From the NCBI GenBank assembly GCA_017428625.1, contig JAFRQM010000049.1, positions 1 through 64,000 of the forward strand: a DNA stretch of 64,000 nt, read 5' to 3'. The notes under the pieces are model-generated. The model was given only the letters and a program-made list of their open reading frames with translations. It searched no databases and had not been told where the DNA came from. The position numbers were made by a program, and so were the translations under genes. Source of the DNA: Clostridia bacterium (GTDB taxonomy: Bacteria > Bacillota > Clostridia > Oscillospirales > Acutalibacteraceae). Each line of letters starts with the position of its first letter. Position 1 is the first letter of the stretch. This document shows, piece after piece, positions 17,305 to 26,148 of the stretch.

Positions 17305-18507
17305 TTATTCTTCTTTTTCACTCTGAGCGGGATTATCATTTTCGGCGGATTCTTCCGTTGCTTCGGATTCTTCTTCGGTGTCCTTTTCTTTTCTGATAAA
17401 ACATTTTCTTTTCGTTTTTTCTTCCTGCTGAGTTTCTTCAACGGTTTCTTCGTCAACCACTACGGTTTTCTCAAGTTCGTCAAACGGAACTTCCACAGGC
17501 GCCTCTTCAACTTTATCCCTTCTGAAAAAGCGTCTCTTTTTCTCCTTTTCTTCACGCACAAAAGTCGGTTGAGCCACATCGCCCAGGAACATTTTGTTTT
17601 CGGTTGAGAATATTTCAAGCGCCTTCGGCAGAATGTCAATGTGAACATCCTGAACTTTTCCGCCGAATTCTCCGTCAAGAGTCCAGGGAACAGGCTCGTC
17701 AAAGGTGAATTTTGCGCTCTTGGTTTTGAGATATATCAAAGTGTCTCCGTCATAATCGCGTCTTGCGATTTTTCCGAGCATAGCAAATGCATCGGCAACA
17801 CTTTTGATTTTGCGAACAAGCAGCACTTCAAATACGCCGTCATCAAGTTTAACATCGTCTTCATCAAACTTAAAAATACCCGCAACACTTGTGGAGTTTG
17901 AAACCGCGCCTAAAAAGAAATGGTCGTCAATAACGCCGCCGTCATATTCAAAGCGTGCGTGAATGGGTTTTATATTACGGATGTTATGCCCTAACTTCAG
18001 AACAAAAGAGTTGAACATATATCCGCCGTGACCGAAAAGGTTTTTAAGCACCTGGGGCGTTGTGTATGACATATCCACGCCTGTGCCGAATGAAGCGATA
18101 TAGGTATAAAACTTGTTGTTGAACATACCTATATCATAACCGTTTGTGCGGCCTTCGCAAATCAGGTTGGCGGCTTTGTCAAGGTCGGAAGGTATTCCCA
18201 TTGTGTTCGCGAGGTCATTGGTTGAACCCATCGGAATATAACCGACTTTGATTCTCTTGTCGAGTTTCATAACCCCGTTTATTACTTCGTTAAGTGTGCC
18301 GTCTCCGCCGCAGCAGACTATAATGTCGTGTTCGGGCCCGCATTCCTTGACAATTTCGGTGGCATTGCCGGGACCCGTCGTGTTCCTTACGGTAAACACA
18401 TAGCCGGCAGATGAAAGCCTGTCAACAACGCTCATCGGATTGGCTCTTGTTCTGTTTTTTCCCGATTTGGGGTTAACTATAAGTAATGCTTTTTTTTCTT
18501 CGCTCAT
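17305..18507 (-). CDS. Diacylglycerol kinase family lipid kinase (DagK/YegS-like)
   Basis: Cytoplasmic or membrane-peripheral lipid kinase that phosphorylates diacylglycerol or a related lipid. The NPKSGK start motif, GGDGTLNE at 67-74 and GSTNDLA after it mark the DAGK catalytic domain, which ends near residue 300. The last ~90 residues are an added, very charged tail (runs of Lys/Arg then Glu-rich), not part of the enzyme fold and perhaps disordered. A weak promoter (TTGCAG, 17 bp, TATAAT; -10 at 18538-18543) precedes it. Confidence 0.88.
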   Translation of the reverse strand: MSEEKKALLIVNPKSGKNRTRANPMSVVDRLSSAGYVFTVRNTTGPGNATEIVKECGPEHDIIVCCGGDGTLNEVINGVMKLDKRIKVGYIPMGSTNDLANTMGIPSDLDKAANLICEGRTNGYDIGMFNNKFYTYIASFGTGVDMSYTTPQVLKNLFGHGGYMFNSFVLKLGHNIRNIKPIHARFEYDGGVIDDHFFLGAVSNSTSVAGIFKFDEDDVKLDDGVFEVLLVRKIKSVADAFAMLGKIARRDYDGDTLIYLKTKSAKFTFDEPVPWTLDGEFGGKVQDVHIDILPKALEIFSTENKMFLGDVAQPTFVREEKEKKRRFFRRDKVEEAPVEVPFDELEKTVVVDEETVEETQQEEKTKRKCFIRKEKDTEEESEATEESAENDNPAQSEKEE

Positions 18508-18602
18508 GAATTAAACCTCTGAATATTTTTCCTGAATATTATATATTAATTCCGATTTTTCTGCAACCGCAACATTTTGTGTATTATTTTAATAAAAACA
18601 TC

Positions 18603-18631
18603 TTTACAAACAATATCTGCCGTGATAAAAT
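18603..18631 (+). promoter_or_regulatory. Promoter of the pyrR-uracil permease unit
   Basis: TTTACA (18603-18608), 17-bp spacer, TAAAAT (18626-18631). The predicted transcript starts about ten bases before the PyrR RNA element. Confidence 0.72.
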
Positions 18632-18647
18632 AAATTTCGTTAAAAGT

Positions 18648-18728
18648 CTTTAAGATGGCACAGTGATGCCGGCAAGATTGTTATAAAGCTCTTTTGCGGT
18701 CTTGCCGGTCGGCAGGAGCCGCTTTTTG
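18648..18728 (+). promoter_or_regulatory. PyrR-binding attenuator RNA
   Basis: Leader RNA for pyrimidine control. It has a PyrR-site-like segment CTTTAAG...CAGTGATGCCGGCAAG. An antiterminator can form from CCGGCAAGA (18669-18677) pairing with TCTTGCCGG (18700-18708). A competing terminator stem (18696-18722) is followed by TTTTT. The two structures share 18700-18708, so they exclude each other. UMP-bound PyrR would favour termination. Confidence 0.82.
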
Positions 18729-18746
18729 TTATATCGGGGGATTAAA

Positions 18747-19277
18747 ATGGAGTTTAAATCATATATTATGGACTCTTCCGCCGTAAACCGCTCGCTTACA
18801 AGAATCTCTCATGAGATTGTCGAGCGCAACCCCGGCGAAACTGATTTGAGCATAATCGGCATCAAAAGCAGGGGAACAGCCTTGGCACAGGTTCTCTCCG
18901 AAAAAGTAGGCGCTCTCGGCGTTAATGTTGAAACAGCGTTTCTCGATGTTACCAATTATCGCGATGATCTGGCGCAGAATATAGCCCGCACGGCAAAATC
19001 ATCCGAGCCTGAAATATCTGTAGAAGGCAAAACGGTTATTATGGTTGATGATGTTCTCTACACCGGCCGAACGGCAAGAGCAGCTATGGAGGCAATTATA
19101 GCTATGGGCAGGCCGGCAAAAATTCAGTTGGCTGTTCTTATTGACAGAGGGCACAGAGAACTTCCGGTTGTAGCCGATTATGTAGGCAAAAATGTGCCTA
19201 CCGCCAGAAGTGAAGTCATTGTTGTTAAAATTCCGCCTTATGACGGTGAAACAAGTGTCTCAATCTGGCAGAAATAA
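18747..19277 (+). CDS. pyrR: PyrR bifunctional regulator / uracil phosphoribosyltransferase
   Basis: RNA-binding attenuation protein of pyrimidine operons, which also has uracil phosphoribosyltransferase activity. It is about 176 residues, with the type I PRTase PRPP motif VIMVDDVLYTGRT near residues 94-106 and the family RGHRELP segment. ATG 18747 follows GGGGG. The upstream leader holds a matching attenuator, and the next gene is a uracil permease, so it probably controls its own operon. Confidence 0.95.
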   Translation: MEFKSYIMDSSAVNRSLTRISHEIVERNPGETDLSIIGIKSRGTALAQVLSEKVGALGVNVETAFLDVTNYRDDLAQNIARTAKSSEPEISVEGKTVIMVDDVLYTGRTARAAMEAIIAMGRPAKIQLAVLIDRGHRELPVVADYVGKNVPTARSEVIVVKIPPYDGETSVSIWQK

Positions 19278-19306
19278 CTCAGTATTCTATTTTGGAGGTA
19301 AAATAT

Positions 19307-20707
19307 ATGAAACTCGCTTATGACATCAAAGACAAGCCCAAGGCAGGGCAGCTGGTTATTTTCGCTTTTCAGCAGCTTCTTGCCATACTCGCCGCGACAA
19401 TAGCCGTTCCTTCAATAGTCGGCAACGGAATGTCGCAGTCCGCCGCTCTTTTCGGCGCAGGTGTCGGCACACTCGTTTATCTTCTTTTCACAAAGTGCAA
19501 AAGCCCTGTTTTCCTTGGTTCGTCTTTCGCGTTCATCGGTTCAATGTTTGCCGCATTCGCAGGCGCTTCCTCAATGAATGTCGGTTACCTCGGTTTGATT
19601 TTCGGCGCAATATTCGCCGGCCTTGTTTATGTCGTAATTGCTCTTGTTGTCAAGGCGGCAGGTGTTGCGTGGATCAACAAACTTATGCCCGCCGTTGTTA
19701 TCGGCCCCACTGTAGCGATTATCGGTCTTTCACTCGCCGGCAATGCGGTCGGTGATATGCTCGCATACACAGATGAAGGCTTTGTTATGACTACCAAAGG
19801 CGCCGTAGGCTTCATCTGCGCTCTTGTTACTCTCTTTACTGTTATGATTTGCTCTGTTTTCGGTAAAAAGATGTCCAAACTCATTCCGTTCATCATCGGT
19901 ATTGCCGCAGGCTATCTTGTTGCAACCTGCTTTACTTTAATCGGCAAAGCGGCAGGCAACCCCTCGCTTATGATAGTTGACTGGTCCGCATTCAACGATA
20001 TGCAGTGGGTTCCCTCTTTCACATTCCTCCGCGCTTTCAAAGGTTTCAAATATCTCACAGGGTCATATATCGCAACCGTAGCGGTCGCTTATATTCCCGT
20101 AGCCTTCGTTGTTTTCGCGGAGCATATTGCAGACCACAAAAACCTTTCATCCATAATTGAAAAAGACCTCCTTGAAGATCCCGGTCTCCACAACACTCTT
20201 CTCGGCGACGGCGTAGGCTCAATGGTCGGCGCTTTCTTCGGCGGCTGCCCCAATACCACTTACGGCGAGTCTGTCGGCTGCGTCGCAATTACCGGCAACG
20301 CTTCGGTTGTTACTATTCTCGCGACAGCGGTGCTCGCTATTATCGCATCCTTTGTCGCTCCTTTCGTAACGCTTCTTTCAACAATTCCCTCATGCGTTAT
20401 GGGCGGTGTCTGCGTTACCCTTTACGGTTTTATCGCCGTTTCCGGTCTTAAAATGATTCAGAAAGTTGACCTTGACCAGAACAAAAACCTCTTTGTCGTT
20501 TCCGTAATTCTTATTGCGGGTGTCGGCGGAATGTCAATGAGTTTCGGCAAAGTTACTCTCACTGAAGTTGCCTGCGCTCTTGTTCTCGGCATCGTCGCAA
20601 ACCTCATCCTCTCCCGCAAAAAAGATGACGCTCCCGCAGAGCAAGCTGTTGAAGCATTTACCGAAGAAGCGGTCGAAGAAGTTGTTGAAATCTCAACAGA
20701 AGAGTAA
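19307..20707 (+). CDS. Uracil permease (NCS2 nucleobase:cation symporter)
   Basis: Inner-membrane uracil/proton symporter of the UraA/PyrP group, with many hydrophobic segments over about 440 residues and the conserved AEHIADHKN and GGCPNTTYGE motifs of NCS2 carriers. I use ATG 19307 because GGAGG lies at the proper distance; the open frame begins earlier without support. The C-terminus ends in a Glu-rich cytoplasmic tail. The gene is co-transcribed with pyrR, 29 bases downstream. Confidence 0.92.
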   Translation: MKLAYDIKDKPKAGQLVIFAFQQLLAILAATIAVPSIVGNGMSQSAALFGAGVGTLVYLLFTKCKSPVFLGSSFAFIGSMFAAFAGASSMNVGYLGLIFGAIFAGLVYVVIALVVKAAGVAWINKLMPAVVIGPTVAIIGLSLAGNAVGDMLAYTDEGFVMTTKGAVGFICALVTLFTVMICSVFGKKMSKLIPFIIGIAAGYLVATCFTLIGKAAGNPSLMIVDWSAFNDMQWVPSFTFLRAFKGFKYLTGSYIATVAVAYIPVAFVVFAEHIADHKNLSSIIEKDLLEDPGLHNTLLGDGVGSMVGAFFGGCPNTTYGESVGCVAITGNASVVTILATAVLAIIASFVAPFVTLLSTIPSCVMGGVCVTLYGFIAVSGLKMIQKVDLDQNKNLFVVSVILIAGVGGMSMSFGKVTLTEVACALVLGIVANLILSRKKDDAPAEQAVEAFTEEAVEEVVEISTEE

Positions 20708-20724
20708 TTCTTACAAAAAATTCA

Positions 20725-20748
20725 GGGCGCCTCCGGCGCCCTTTTCGT
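20725..20748 (+). terminator. Terminator after uracil permease
   Basis: GGGCGCC (20725-20731), TCC loop, GGCGCCC (20735-20741), then TTTTCG. Confidence 0.85.
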
Positions 20749-20762
20749 TATAAGGATGTTTT

Positions 20763-22103
20763 ATGAACCTGTTTAATAGTATTGTTCCTTTCCGCGCGGG
20801 CGATGCCCCGGTTTATGATTGCCGTGAAAACTGTTACCTTCGGTTTTATGAAAATGTCACTGAAAGTGAAATCAATGTTTGGCTTACGGAAATTGAAGCA
20901 GACGGTTTTTCAAAACTGTTTACAAATAATCTTTACGGCAATTTGTTTTATACTTTAAAAAAAGACAATCTTACTTTGACCGCATTTTATACCCCCTGTG
21001 ACGCTTCGCTTCGCGTTACGGCGCAAAAAAACGCGGTTCTTCCTCGCTTTGAAAAACCTCTTACCGAAAAACTGTGTGAAACGGCTTTTTACTGTTTTGA
21101 GAACGACCACTCTATGATTGACTGCGGAATGTGTCTGCTTATACAGTGCAGTGATTACAGTTTCTTTGTTGTTGACAGCGGTCATTATTTTCAGGTAAAT
21201 GACAATGACCGTATTCATAAATTTATGCGCGAGCGCACACCGTCGGGGCAAAAAATCGTCATTTCAGGCTGGCTTATAACCCATGCCCATTCAGACCATA
21301 TTTCAAAACTGTTTGATTTTCTCAGATACAACTGCGACGATGTGATTATTGAAGGCTTTTACTCCAACCTTTTGTCTGAAAATTACCCGGGCGAAGACTG
21401 GAACATGGAAGAACTCCTCCTCGCAAAAAAACTGTTTAATACGCTTGACAAACATCCCGCCGATAAAATCAAACTTCATTCGGGTCAGAGGTTTTATATC
21501 CGCAACCTCGAAATTGATGTTCTGCTTACCCACGAGGATATTTATCCGCAAAGAATCACCGATTTCAACGACTGCTCCTGCGTCGTTACAGTCAAAGCGG
21601 AAAACACAAAAATCTTTATTCCGGGCGATGCCTCTTCTCTCGCCTCGGTTAAACTTGAAAACCTTTACGGCGAAAATCTTAAATGCGATATAGCGCAGAT
21701 TTCTCATCACGGGCATTCGGGTTTAAGCGCACGCCTTTATGAAATGCTCGGTGCCGAAGTGGCGGTATTTCCCGTAACCAGAATTAAATTTGACGAGGAA
21801 CATCCGGTTCAGGAGGCAAACCGCCGCGCCGTTGAACTGGCGAATGAATACTTCATCTCATCCGACGGCACAGTGAAAATATCTTTACCTTATCAGAAGG
21901 GCAGCGCTGTTCAGCTTCCCGATGAATCATTTGAAGATTTTGAAAAAATCAAAAGGCTTTGGGGCTATACATACACTCCCGAAAGAAAAAACGAACTCTG
22001 GGAATTATTCATAAAAAACGGCGGCAGTCTCAACGAGACATTCCTGCCGTGCGACAAAGAAGGGTTTATTGAAACAACAAAATGGCTCGAATACTTGAAA
22101 TAA
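20763..22103 (+). CDS. ComEC-like MBL-fold metallo-hydrolase
   Basis: Soluble metallo-beta-lactamase-fold protein of the ComEC/Rec2 C-terminal type. The first ~115 residues are unassigned. The MBL core begins near 120 with VDSGHY, has the metal motif H174-x-H176-x-D178-H179, then FIPGDAS and ISHHGHSG near 305-318. There is no signal peptide and no ComEC membrane part. Related stand-alone proteins may be nucleases or phosphodiesterases, but the substrate is unknown. It overlaps the RNA methyltransferase gene by 22 bases. Confidence 0.75.
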   Translation: MNLFNSIVPFRAGDAPVYDCRENCYLRFYENVTESEINVWLTEIEADGFSKLFTNNLYGNLFYTLKKDNLTLTAFYTPCDASLRVTAQKNAVLPRFEKPLTEKLCETAFYCFENDHSMIDCGMCLLIQCSDYSFFVVDSGHYFQVNDNDRIHKFMRERTPSGQKIVISGWLITHAHSDHISKLFDFLRYNCDDVIIEGFYSNLLSENYPGEDWNMEELLLAKKLFNTLDKHPADKIKLHSGQRFYIRNLEIDVLLTHEDIYPQRITDFNDCSCVVTVKAENTKIFIPGDASSLASVKLENLYGENLKCDIAQISHHGHSGLSARLYEMLGAEVAVFPVTRIKFDEEHPVQEANRRAVELANEYFISSDGTVKISLPYQKGSAVQLPDESFEDFEKIKRLWGYTYTPERKNELWELFIKNGGSLNETFLPCDKEGFIETTKWLEYLK

Positions 22104-22891
22104 AAGATTTTTCTGATTCAAGGCTTGATGTCTATGCCCGGCTTAACGAAAGGCAGTTATTGAACAGAGACAAGCCCGAAGAAGGTGTGTTTATCGCCGA
22201 AAGCCCCAAGGTTATTGACAGAGCGCTTGACGCCGGCTGTGTTCCCGTCACGCTTCTGCTCGAGCCTGCGCATATTGAGGGCGAGGCAAAAGGAATAATT
22301 GAACGCTGCGGCGATGTTCCCGTTTTTACCGCGCCGATGAGTGTTCTTGAACAGATTACGGGATATAAACTGACAAGAGGAGTGCTTTGCTGTATGCGAA
22401 GACCGCCTCTCAGAACCGTCGTCGGTGTGTGTGAAAACGCAACAAGGGTTGCCGTGCTCGAAGATGTTATGAATCCTACAAATGTCGGTGCGATTTTCCG
22501 CTGCGCCGCCGCACTCGGAATGGATGCCGTTCTGCTCACAAAAGCGAGCAGCGACCCTCTTTACAGACGGTCTGTCCGCGTGAGTATGGGCACCGTTTTT
22601 CAGGTGCCGTGGGCATTTCTGGGCGATGACGGAATATCCGAATTGAAAACACTCGGCTTTTCAACGGTTGCCATGGCTCTTGAAAACGACACATTAGGCA
22701 TAAGGGATAAGCGCCTGAACGCCGAAAAGAAGCTTGCCATAGTTCTCGGCACCGAGGGCGAGGGCATAAAACGCTCAACCATTGAAAAATGCGATTATAC
22801 CGTCTGTATTCCCATGCACAACGGCGTTGATTCCCTCAATGTCGCCTCTGCCGCCGCGGTCGCTTTCTTTCAACTCGGCAACAATAACTGA
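22082..22891 (+). CDS. SpoU/TrmH-family RNA 2'-O-methyltransferase
   Basis: SAM-dependent methyltransferase that modifies a ribose 2'-OH in rRNA or tRNA. The three SPOUT knot motifs are NPTNVGAIFRCAAALGMDAV, LGTEGEGI and IPM...VDSLNVASAAAVAFF. An N-terminal ~100-residue substrate-binding domain precedes them, as in TsnR/RlmB-like proteins. The RNA target is not identifiable. The ribosome site before ATG 22082 is weak, and the 22-base overlap with the MBL gene suggests coupling. Confidence 0.88.
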   Translation: MARILEIKDFSDSRLDVYARLNERQLLNRDKPEEGVFIAESPKVIDRALDAGCVPVTLLLEPAHIEGEAKGIIERCGDVPVFTAPMSVLEQITGYKLTRGVLCCMRRPPLRTVVGVCENATRVAVLEDVMNPTNVGAIFRCAAALGMDAVLLTKASSDPLYRRSVRVSMGTVFQVPWAFLGDDGISELKTLGFSTVAMALENDTLGIRDKRLNAEKKLAIVLGTEGEGIKRSTIEKCDYTVCIPMHNGVDSLNVASAAAVAFFQLGNNN

Positions 22892-22900
22892 AAATGATAA

Positions 22901-22932
22901 AAAATACGCCCTGTGGTTTTCCGCAGGGCGTA
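22901..22932 (-). terminator. Terminator after the SPFH gene
   Basis: A 12-bp stem TACGCCCTGTGG / CCGCAGGGCGTA (22905-22916, 22921-22932) with one G-U pair. On the minus strand it is followed by TTTTTTATC. It also lies at the end of the convergent methyltransferase gene. Confidence 0.8.
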
Positions 22933-22947
22933 ATGCATATTATTAGA

Positions 22948-23868
22948 TTATTTAAGCGATTCTTTAATTCCCTGAGCAAGTCCGGCAATTCCCTGAATCT
23001 CGCTCGGAATAATAATCTTTGTTGCCTGACCGTTCGATGCTGTTTCAAACGCTTCAAGGCTCTTGAGTGTGAGGTAACCCTCTTTCGGGCTTGCTTCATT
23101 GATAAGACGGATAGCCTCAGCTTTAGCCTGTTCAATTTTAAGAATGGCTTCCGCTTCGCCTTCCGCTTCTTTGATTTTGGCTTCCTTAACTGCTTCGGCG
23201 CGTAGAATGGCAGCCTGCTTTTCGCCTTCAGCCTCTCTGATTTTGGATTCCTTGTGGCCTTCTGCGTTAAGAACACGGCTTGCTTTTTCGCCTTCAGCTT
23301 TAAGTATGGCTTCACGGCGTTCGCGTTCCGCTTTCATCTGTTTTTCCATCGCGTCCTGAATCTCTCTGGGCGGCAGAATGTTCTTTAACTCAACGCGGTT
23401 GACTTTGATTCCCCACGGGTCTGTCGCTTCATCAAGAATAACGCGGATTTTTGCGTTGATAGTGTCGCGTGATGTGAGCGTGCTGTCAAGTTCAAGTTCG
23501 CCTATGATGTTACGCAGGGTTGTCGCCGCAAGGTTCTCAATGGCGGAAATGGGGTTTTCAACACCGTATGCGTAAAGCTTAGGGTCGGTAATCTGATAAA
23601 AAACAACCGTGTCTATCTGCATGGTAACATTATCTTTTGTAATAACGGGCTGGGGCGGAAAATCCGCAACCTTTTCTTTGAGTGAAACTTTTTTAGCGAT
23701 TTTTTCAATGAACGGAATTTTAACGTGAAGACCTGTGTCCCAGGTGGTGCTGTAAGTTCCGAGACGCTCAATAACATAAGCGGTGGACTGCGAAACTATC
23801 TGAATGTTTGAAATGATGATTGCCGCAACTATAACGGCAAGAACGATGAAAATAATAATTCCGGGCAT
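22948..23868 (-). CDS. SPFH/Band 7 (stomatin-like) membrane protein
   Basis: Membrane scaffold of the stomatin/prohibitin superfamily. One N-terminal transmembrane segment (about 3-22) leads to the SPFH domain (RLGTYSTTWDTGLHVKIPFIEK and onward), then a long Ala/Glu/Lys-rich coiled coil (about 180-250) with repeated KAEGE-type units, and a C-terminal IPSEIQGI segment. It follows the NfeD gene by 48 bases. NfeD and stomatin pairs are widespread and are thought to organise membrane microdomains. Confidence 0.92.
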   Translation of the reverse strand: MPGIIIFIVLAVIVAAIIISNIQIVSQSTAYVIERLGTYSTTWDTGLHVKIPFIEKIAKKVSLKEKVADFPPQPVITKDNVTMQIDTVVFYQITDPKLYAYGVENPISAIENLAATTLRNIIGELELDSTLTSRDTINAKIRVILDEATDPWGIKVNRVELKNILPPREIQDAMEKQMKAERERREAILKAEGEKASRVLNAEGHKESKIREAEGEKQAAILRAEAVKEAKIKEAEGEAEAILKIEQAKAEAIRLINEASPKEGYLTLKSLEAFETASNGQATKIIIPSEIQGIAGLAQGIKESLK

Positions 23869-23916
23869 ATCTTTTCTCCTTTAAATTTTTATTGAATATT
23901 TATTACATGCAGTGAA

Positions 23917-24351
23917 TTACTCAGTCAGGCTCACAATAAGCTTGACGCCTTCGATTTTTTCGACCTTAACCTGTGTGCCTTCGGGAATAACGCTTCCGTC
24001 AACAGAACGCGCCGTCCAGGTTTTGCCGTCCGTTTTCGCCATACCGGTTCCGTCAATGTTGTTGATGGTTTCGGTAACAATTGCCGTCTGACCGATACAT
24101 CGGTCCGCATTGAGACGGGCTTCTTTTGTGTTTGTGATTTTGCGAACAAGAGGCCTCGTTGCAAGAAGTGCCACTATTGAAACAGCAACAAATACAACAA
24201 CCTGTAGTGCGATGGGTCCGTGAGCAAGCGCGGTAACAAGTGCCGCCAGCGCTCCGACTGCAAACCAGATGGTAACAAGCTGTGCCGTAGCCGCTTCAAT
24301 TACAATAAAAACCGCAAGCATGGCAATCCATACAATAATCGGAGTTGTCAT
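23917..24351 (-). CDS. NfeD-family membrane protein
   Basis: Short NfeD: two to three hydrophobic segments (about 5-70) followed by an OB-fold-like domain (about 85-144) with the IGQTAIVTE and GKTWTARS stretches of the family. It lacks the Clp-like protease domain of long NfeD proteins. It partners with the SPFH protein encoded next in the operon. Confidence 0.88.
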   Translation of the reverse strand: MTTPIIVWIAMLAVFIVIEAATAQLVTIWFAVGALAALVTALAHGPIALQVVVFVAVSIVALLATRPLVRKITNTKEARLNADRCIGQTAIVTETINNIDGTGMAKTDGKTWTARSVDGSVIPEGTQVKVEKIEGVKLIVSLTE

Positions 24352-24380
24352 AAAAAAACCTCCTTTGCTGTGTTTTGCAT

Positions 24381-24409
24381 ATTATACCACATTTTCGCCT
24401 TTTTTGCAA
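24381..24409 (-). promoter_or_regulatory. Promoter of the nfeD-SPFH operon
   Basis: On the minus strand TTGCAA (24409-24404), 17-bp spacer, TATAAT (24386-24381). It is divergent from the ROK promoter. Confidence 0.65.
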
Positions 24410-24430
24410 TATATTTCAGAGCGTATCCGC

Positions 24431-24459
24431 TTGTATATTTTCGGATAATACATTATAAT
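24431..24459 (+). promoter_or_regulatory. Promoter of the ROK-SIS unit
   Basis: TTGTAT (24431-24436), 17-bp spacer, TATAAT (24454-24459), 27 bases before the ROK start. Confidence 0.68.
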
Positions 24460-24486
24460 ATTCAAAGAATAAATTTGAGGTGTTCT

Positions 24487-25476
24487 ATGAAATATTTTCT
24501 CGGAATAGATATCGGCGGCACAAAATGCGCCGTTTCCGTAGCCGAAAACAGAAAATCCGATATCATTTCAAAAATCACTTTCGCAACAGAAAACTCACGC
24601 GGCAGAACGGCGGTTATAAATGACATCATTTCATCCGCTGAAAGCGTGCTGCGAAACATCGGCGCTTCCCCGGATGACGTTCTGTCGGCGGGCATATCCT
24701 GCGGCGGTCCGCTTGACAGCAAATCAGGCATTATAATTAGCCCTCCGAATCTCCCCGGCTGGAATAATGTGCCTGTCTGCGATATAATAAATAAAAAGTT
24801 CGGCTTTCCCGTTTTTTTGCAGAATGACGCCAACGCCTGTGCCCTTGCCGAGTGGAAGTTCGGAGCGGGCAGGGGATGTAAGAATATGATTTTTCTGACA
24901 TTCGGCACGGGCATGGGAGCGGGTCTGATTCTTGACGGCAGACTTTACAGCGGAACAAACGACCTCGCAGGCGAAGCCGGTCATATACGGCTTTCTCAAT
25001 GCGGTCCTGTCGGCTACGGCAAAGAAGGCTCTTTTGAGGGCTTCTGTTCCGGCGGCGGAATAGAAAGATTTGCAAAACAGAAAGCAAAAGAAATGCTTGA
25101 ATCAGGCAGAACAAGTCCGCTTATCCGAAACGAATCCGATATACAAAATCTGACCGCAAAAACACTTGCTAAAGCTGCGGAGAAAGGCGATGAATTCAGC
25201 GTTGAAATCTATAAGGAATGCGGCAGCCGTCTGGGCGAAGGCCTTGCCGTTCTTGTGGATATTCTCAACCCCGAATGTATTGTAATCGGCAGCATTTACG
25301 CAAGAAGCGAAAAACTTTTACGCTCTTCAATGCTCAAAACTCTGCAAAAAGAAGCGCTTTTGCAGGCGCTGTCTGTATGCAGAGTAGTTCCCGCCGCTCT
25401 TGGCGAAAATATAGGCGATTACGCGGCGCTCGGCGTTGCCTCGGACGGTTACGAAAGGATGATAACAAGTGCTTGA
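24487..25476 (+). CDS. ROK-family sugar kinase lacking the canonical zinc motif
   Basis: ATP-dependent sugar kinase. The phosphate loop DIGGTK is at 8-13, the catalytic Asp is in NDANACALAE near 112, and FGTGMGAG and GEAGHIRL follow in order. The usual ROK zinc signature CxCGxxGCxE is replaced by QCGPVGYGKEGSFEGFCSGG, so zinc binding as in glucokinase is unlikely. ATG 24487 follows TTGAGGTG, and the open frame extends upstream without support. The 3' end overlaps the SIS isomerase gene by eight bases, which suggests the two act on the same phosphosugar. The sugar is unknown. Confidence 0.85.
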   Translation: MKYFLGIDIGGTKCAVSVAENRKSDIISKITFATENSRGRTAVINDIISSAESVLRNIGASPDDVLSAGISCGGPLDSKSGIIISPPNLPGWNNVPVCDIINKKFGFPVFLQNDANACALAEWKFGAGRGCKNMIFLTFGTGMGAGLILDGRLYSGTNDLAGEAGHIRLSQCGPVGYGKEGSFEGFCSGGGIERFAKQKAKEMLESGRTSPLIRNESDIQNLTAKTLAKAAEKGDEFSVEIYKECGSRLGEGLAVLVDILNPECIVIGSIYARSEKLLRSSMLKTLQKEALLQALSVCRVVPAALGENIGDYAALGVASDGYERMITSA

Positions 25477-26065
25477 TATTCTTGATTCTCTCATACAGTG
25501 TTATCCCGTTTTATCCGCATGCAAAGACGGTATTTTAAGCGCATACAGACTTATTGAAAAATGCTATGTAAGCAACGGCAAACTGTTGGTCTGCGGTAAC
25601 GGCGGCAGTGCGGCTGATGCGGATCATATTGTCGGCGAACTTATGAAGGGTTTTATGGCAGAAAGGCGCCTTGATTCTCAGAGTGAACTTTTTTTACATC
25701 TTCAGGGCGGTTTGCCCGCAATTTCACTGTGCGCTCATTCAGGGCTCATAAGCGCTTTTGCCAATGACTGCGACCCGGAGTATGTGTTTGCCCAGCAGGT
25801 TTATGCCTACTCAAAAAACAGCCCCGACCTGCTTCTTGCTTTAAGCACATCCGGCAACTCAAAAAATGTTGTCAGGGCGGTGCAGACTGCAAATGAAACA
25901 GGAATTGACAGTGTTTCAATAACCGGTAAAAACGAAAGCGAACTTTCAAAAATATCAACTGTCTGCATAAAACTCCCCGAAACAGAAACTTACAAAATAC
26001 AGGAGTTGACGCTTCCTGTCTATCATTGCCTGTGCGCTATGATTGAAAAAAGATTTTTCGGCTGA
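25469..26065 (+). CDS. SIS-domain phosphosugar isomerase (GmhA-like)
   Basis: Sugar isomerase domain protein of about 198 residues, similar in plan to sedoheptulose-7-phosphate isomerase and DiaA. It has GKLLVCGNGGSAADADHIV near 38-56 and LLALSTSGNSKNV near 130. The start is GTG 25469 behind AAAGGATG, overlapping the ROK gene. No heptose pathway genes are nearby, so GmhA activity should not be assumed. Confidence 0.82.
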   Translation: MLDILDSLIQCYPVLSACKDGILSAYRLIEKCYVSNGKLLVCGNGGSAADADHIVGELMKGFMAERRLDSQSELFLHLQGGLPAISLCAHSGLISAFANDCDPEYVFAQQVYAYSKNSPDLLLALSTSGNSKNVVRAVQTANETGIDSVSITGKNESELSKISTVCIKLPETETYKIQELTLPVYHCLCAMIEKRFFG

Positions 26066-26148
26066 TTTTCGCGCTTTTTATTGAATTTTGAAAATCAGTG
26101 TGATAGTATAAAAAAGCAGTTTATTTCATAAAGAAAGGAAATACATAA

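Noticed and set aside
22132-22539. 135-residue minus-strand frame in the RNA methyltransferase gene
   Set aside because: Shadow of the coding strand. The plus strand has all SPOUT motifs.
25469-26065. Naming the SIS protein gmhA
   Set aside because: No heptose synthesis genes are near, and the SIS fold serves many substrates.
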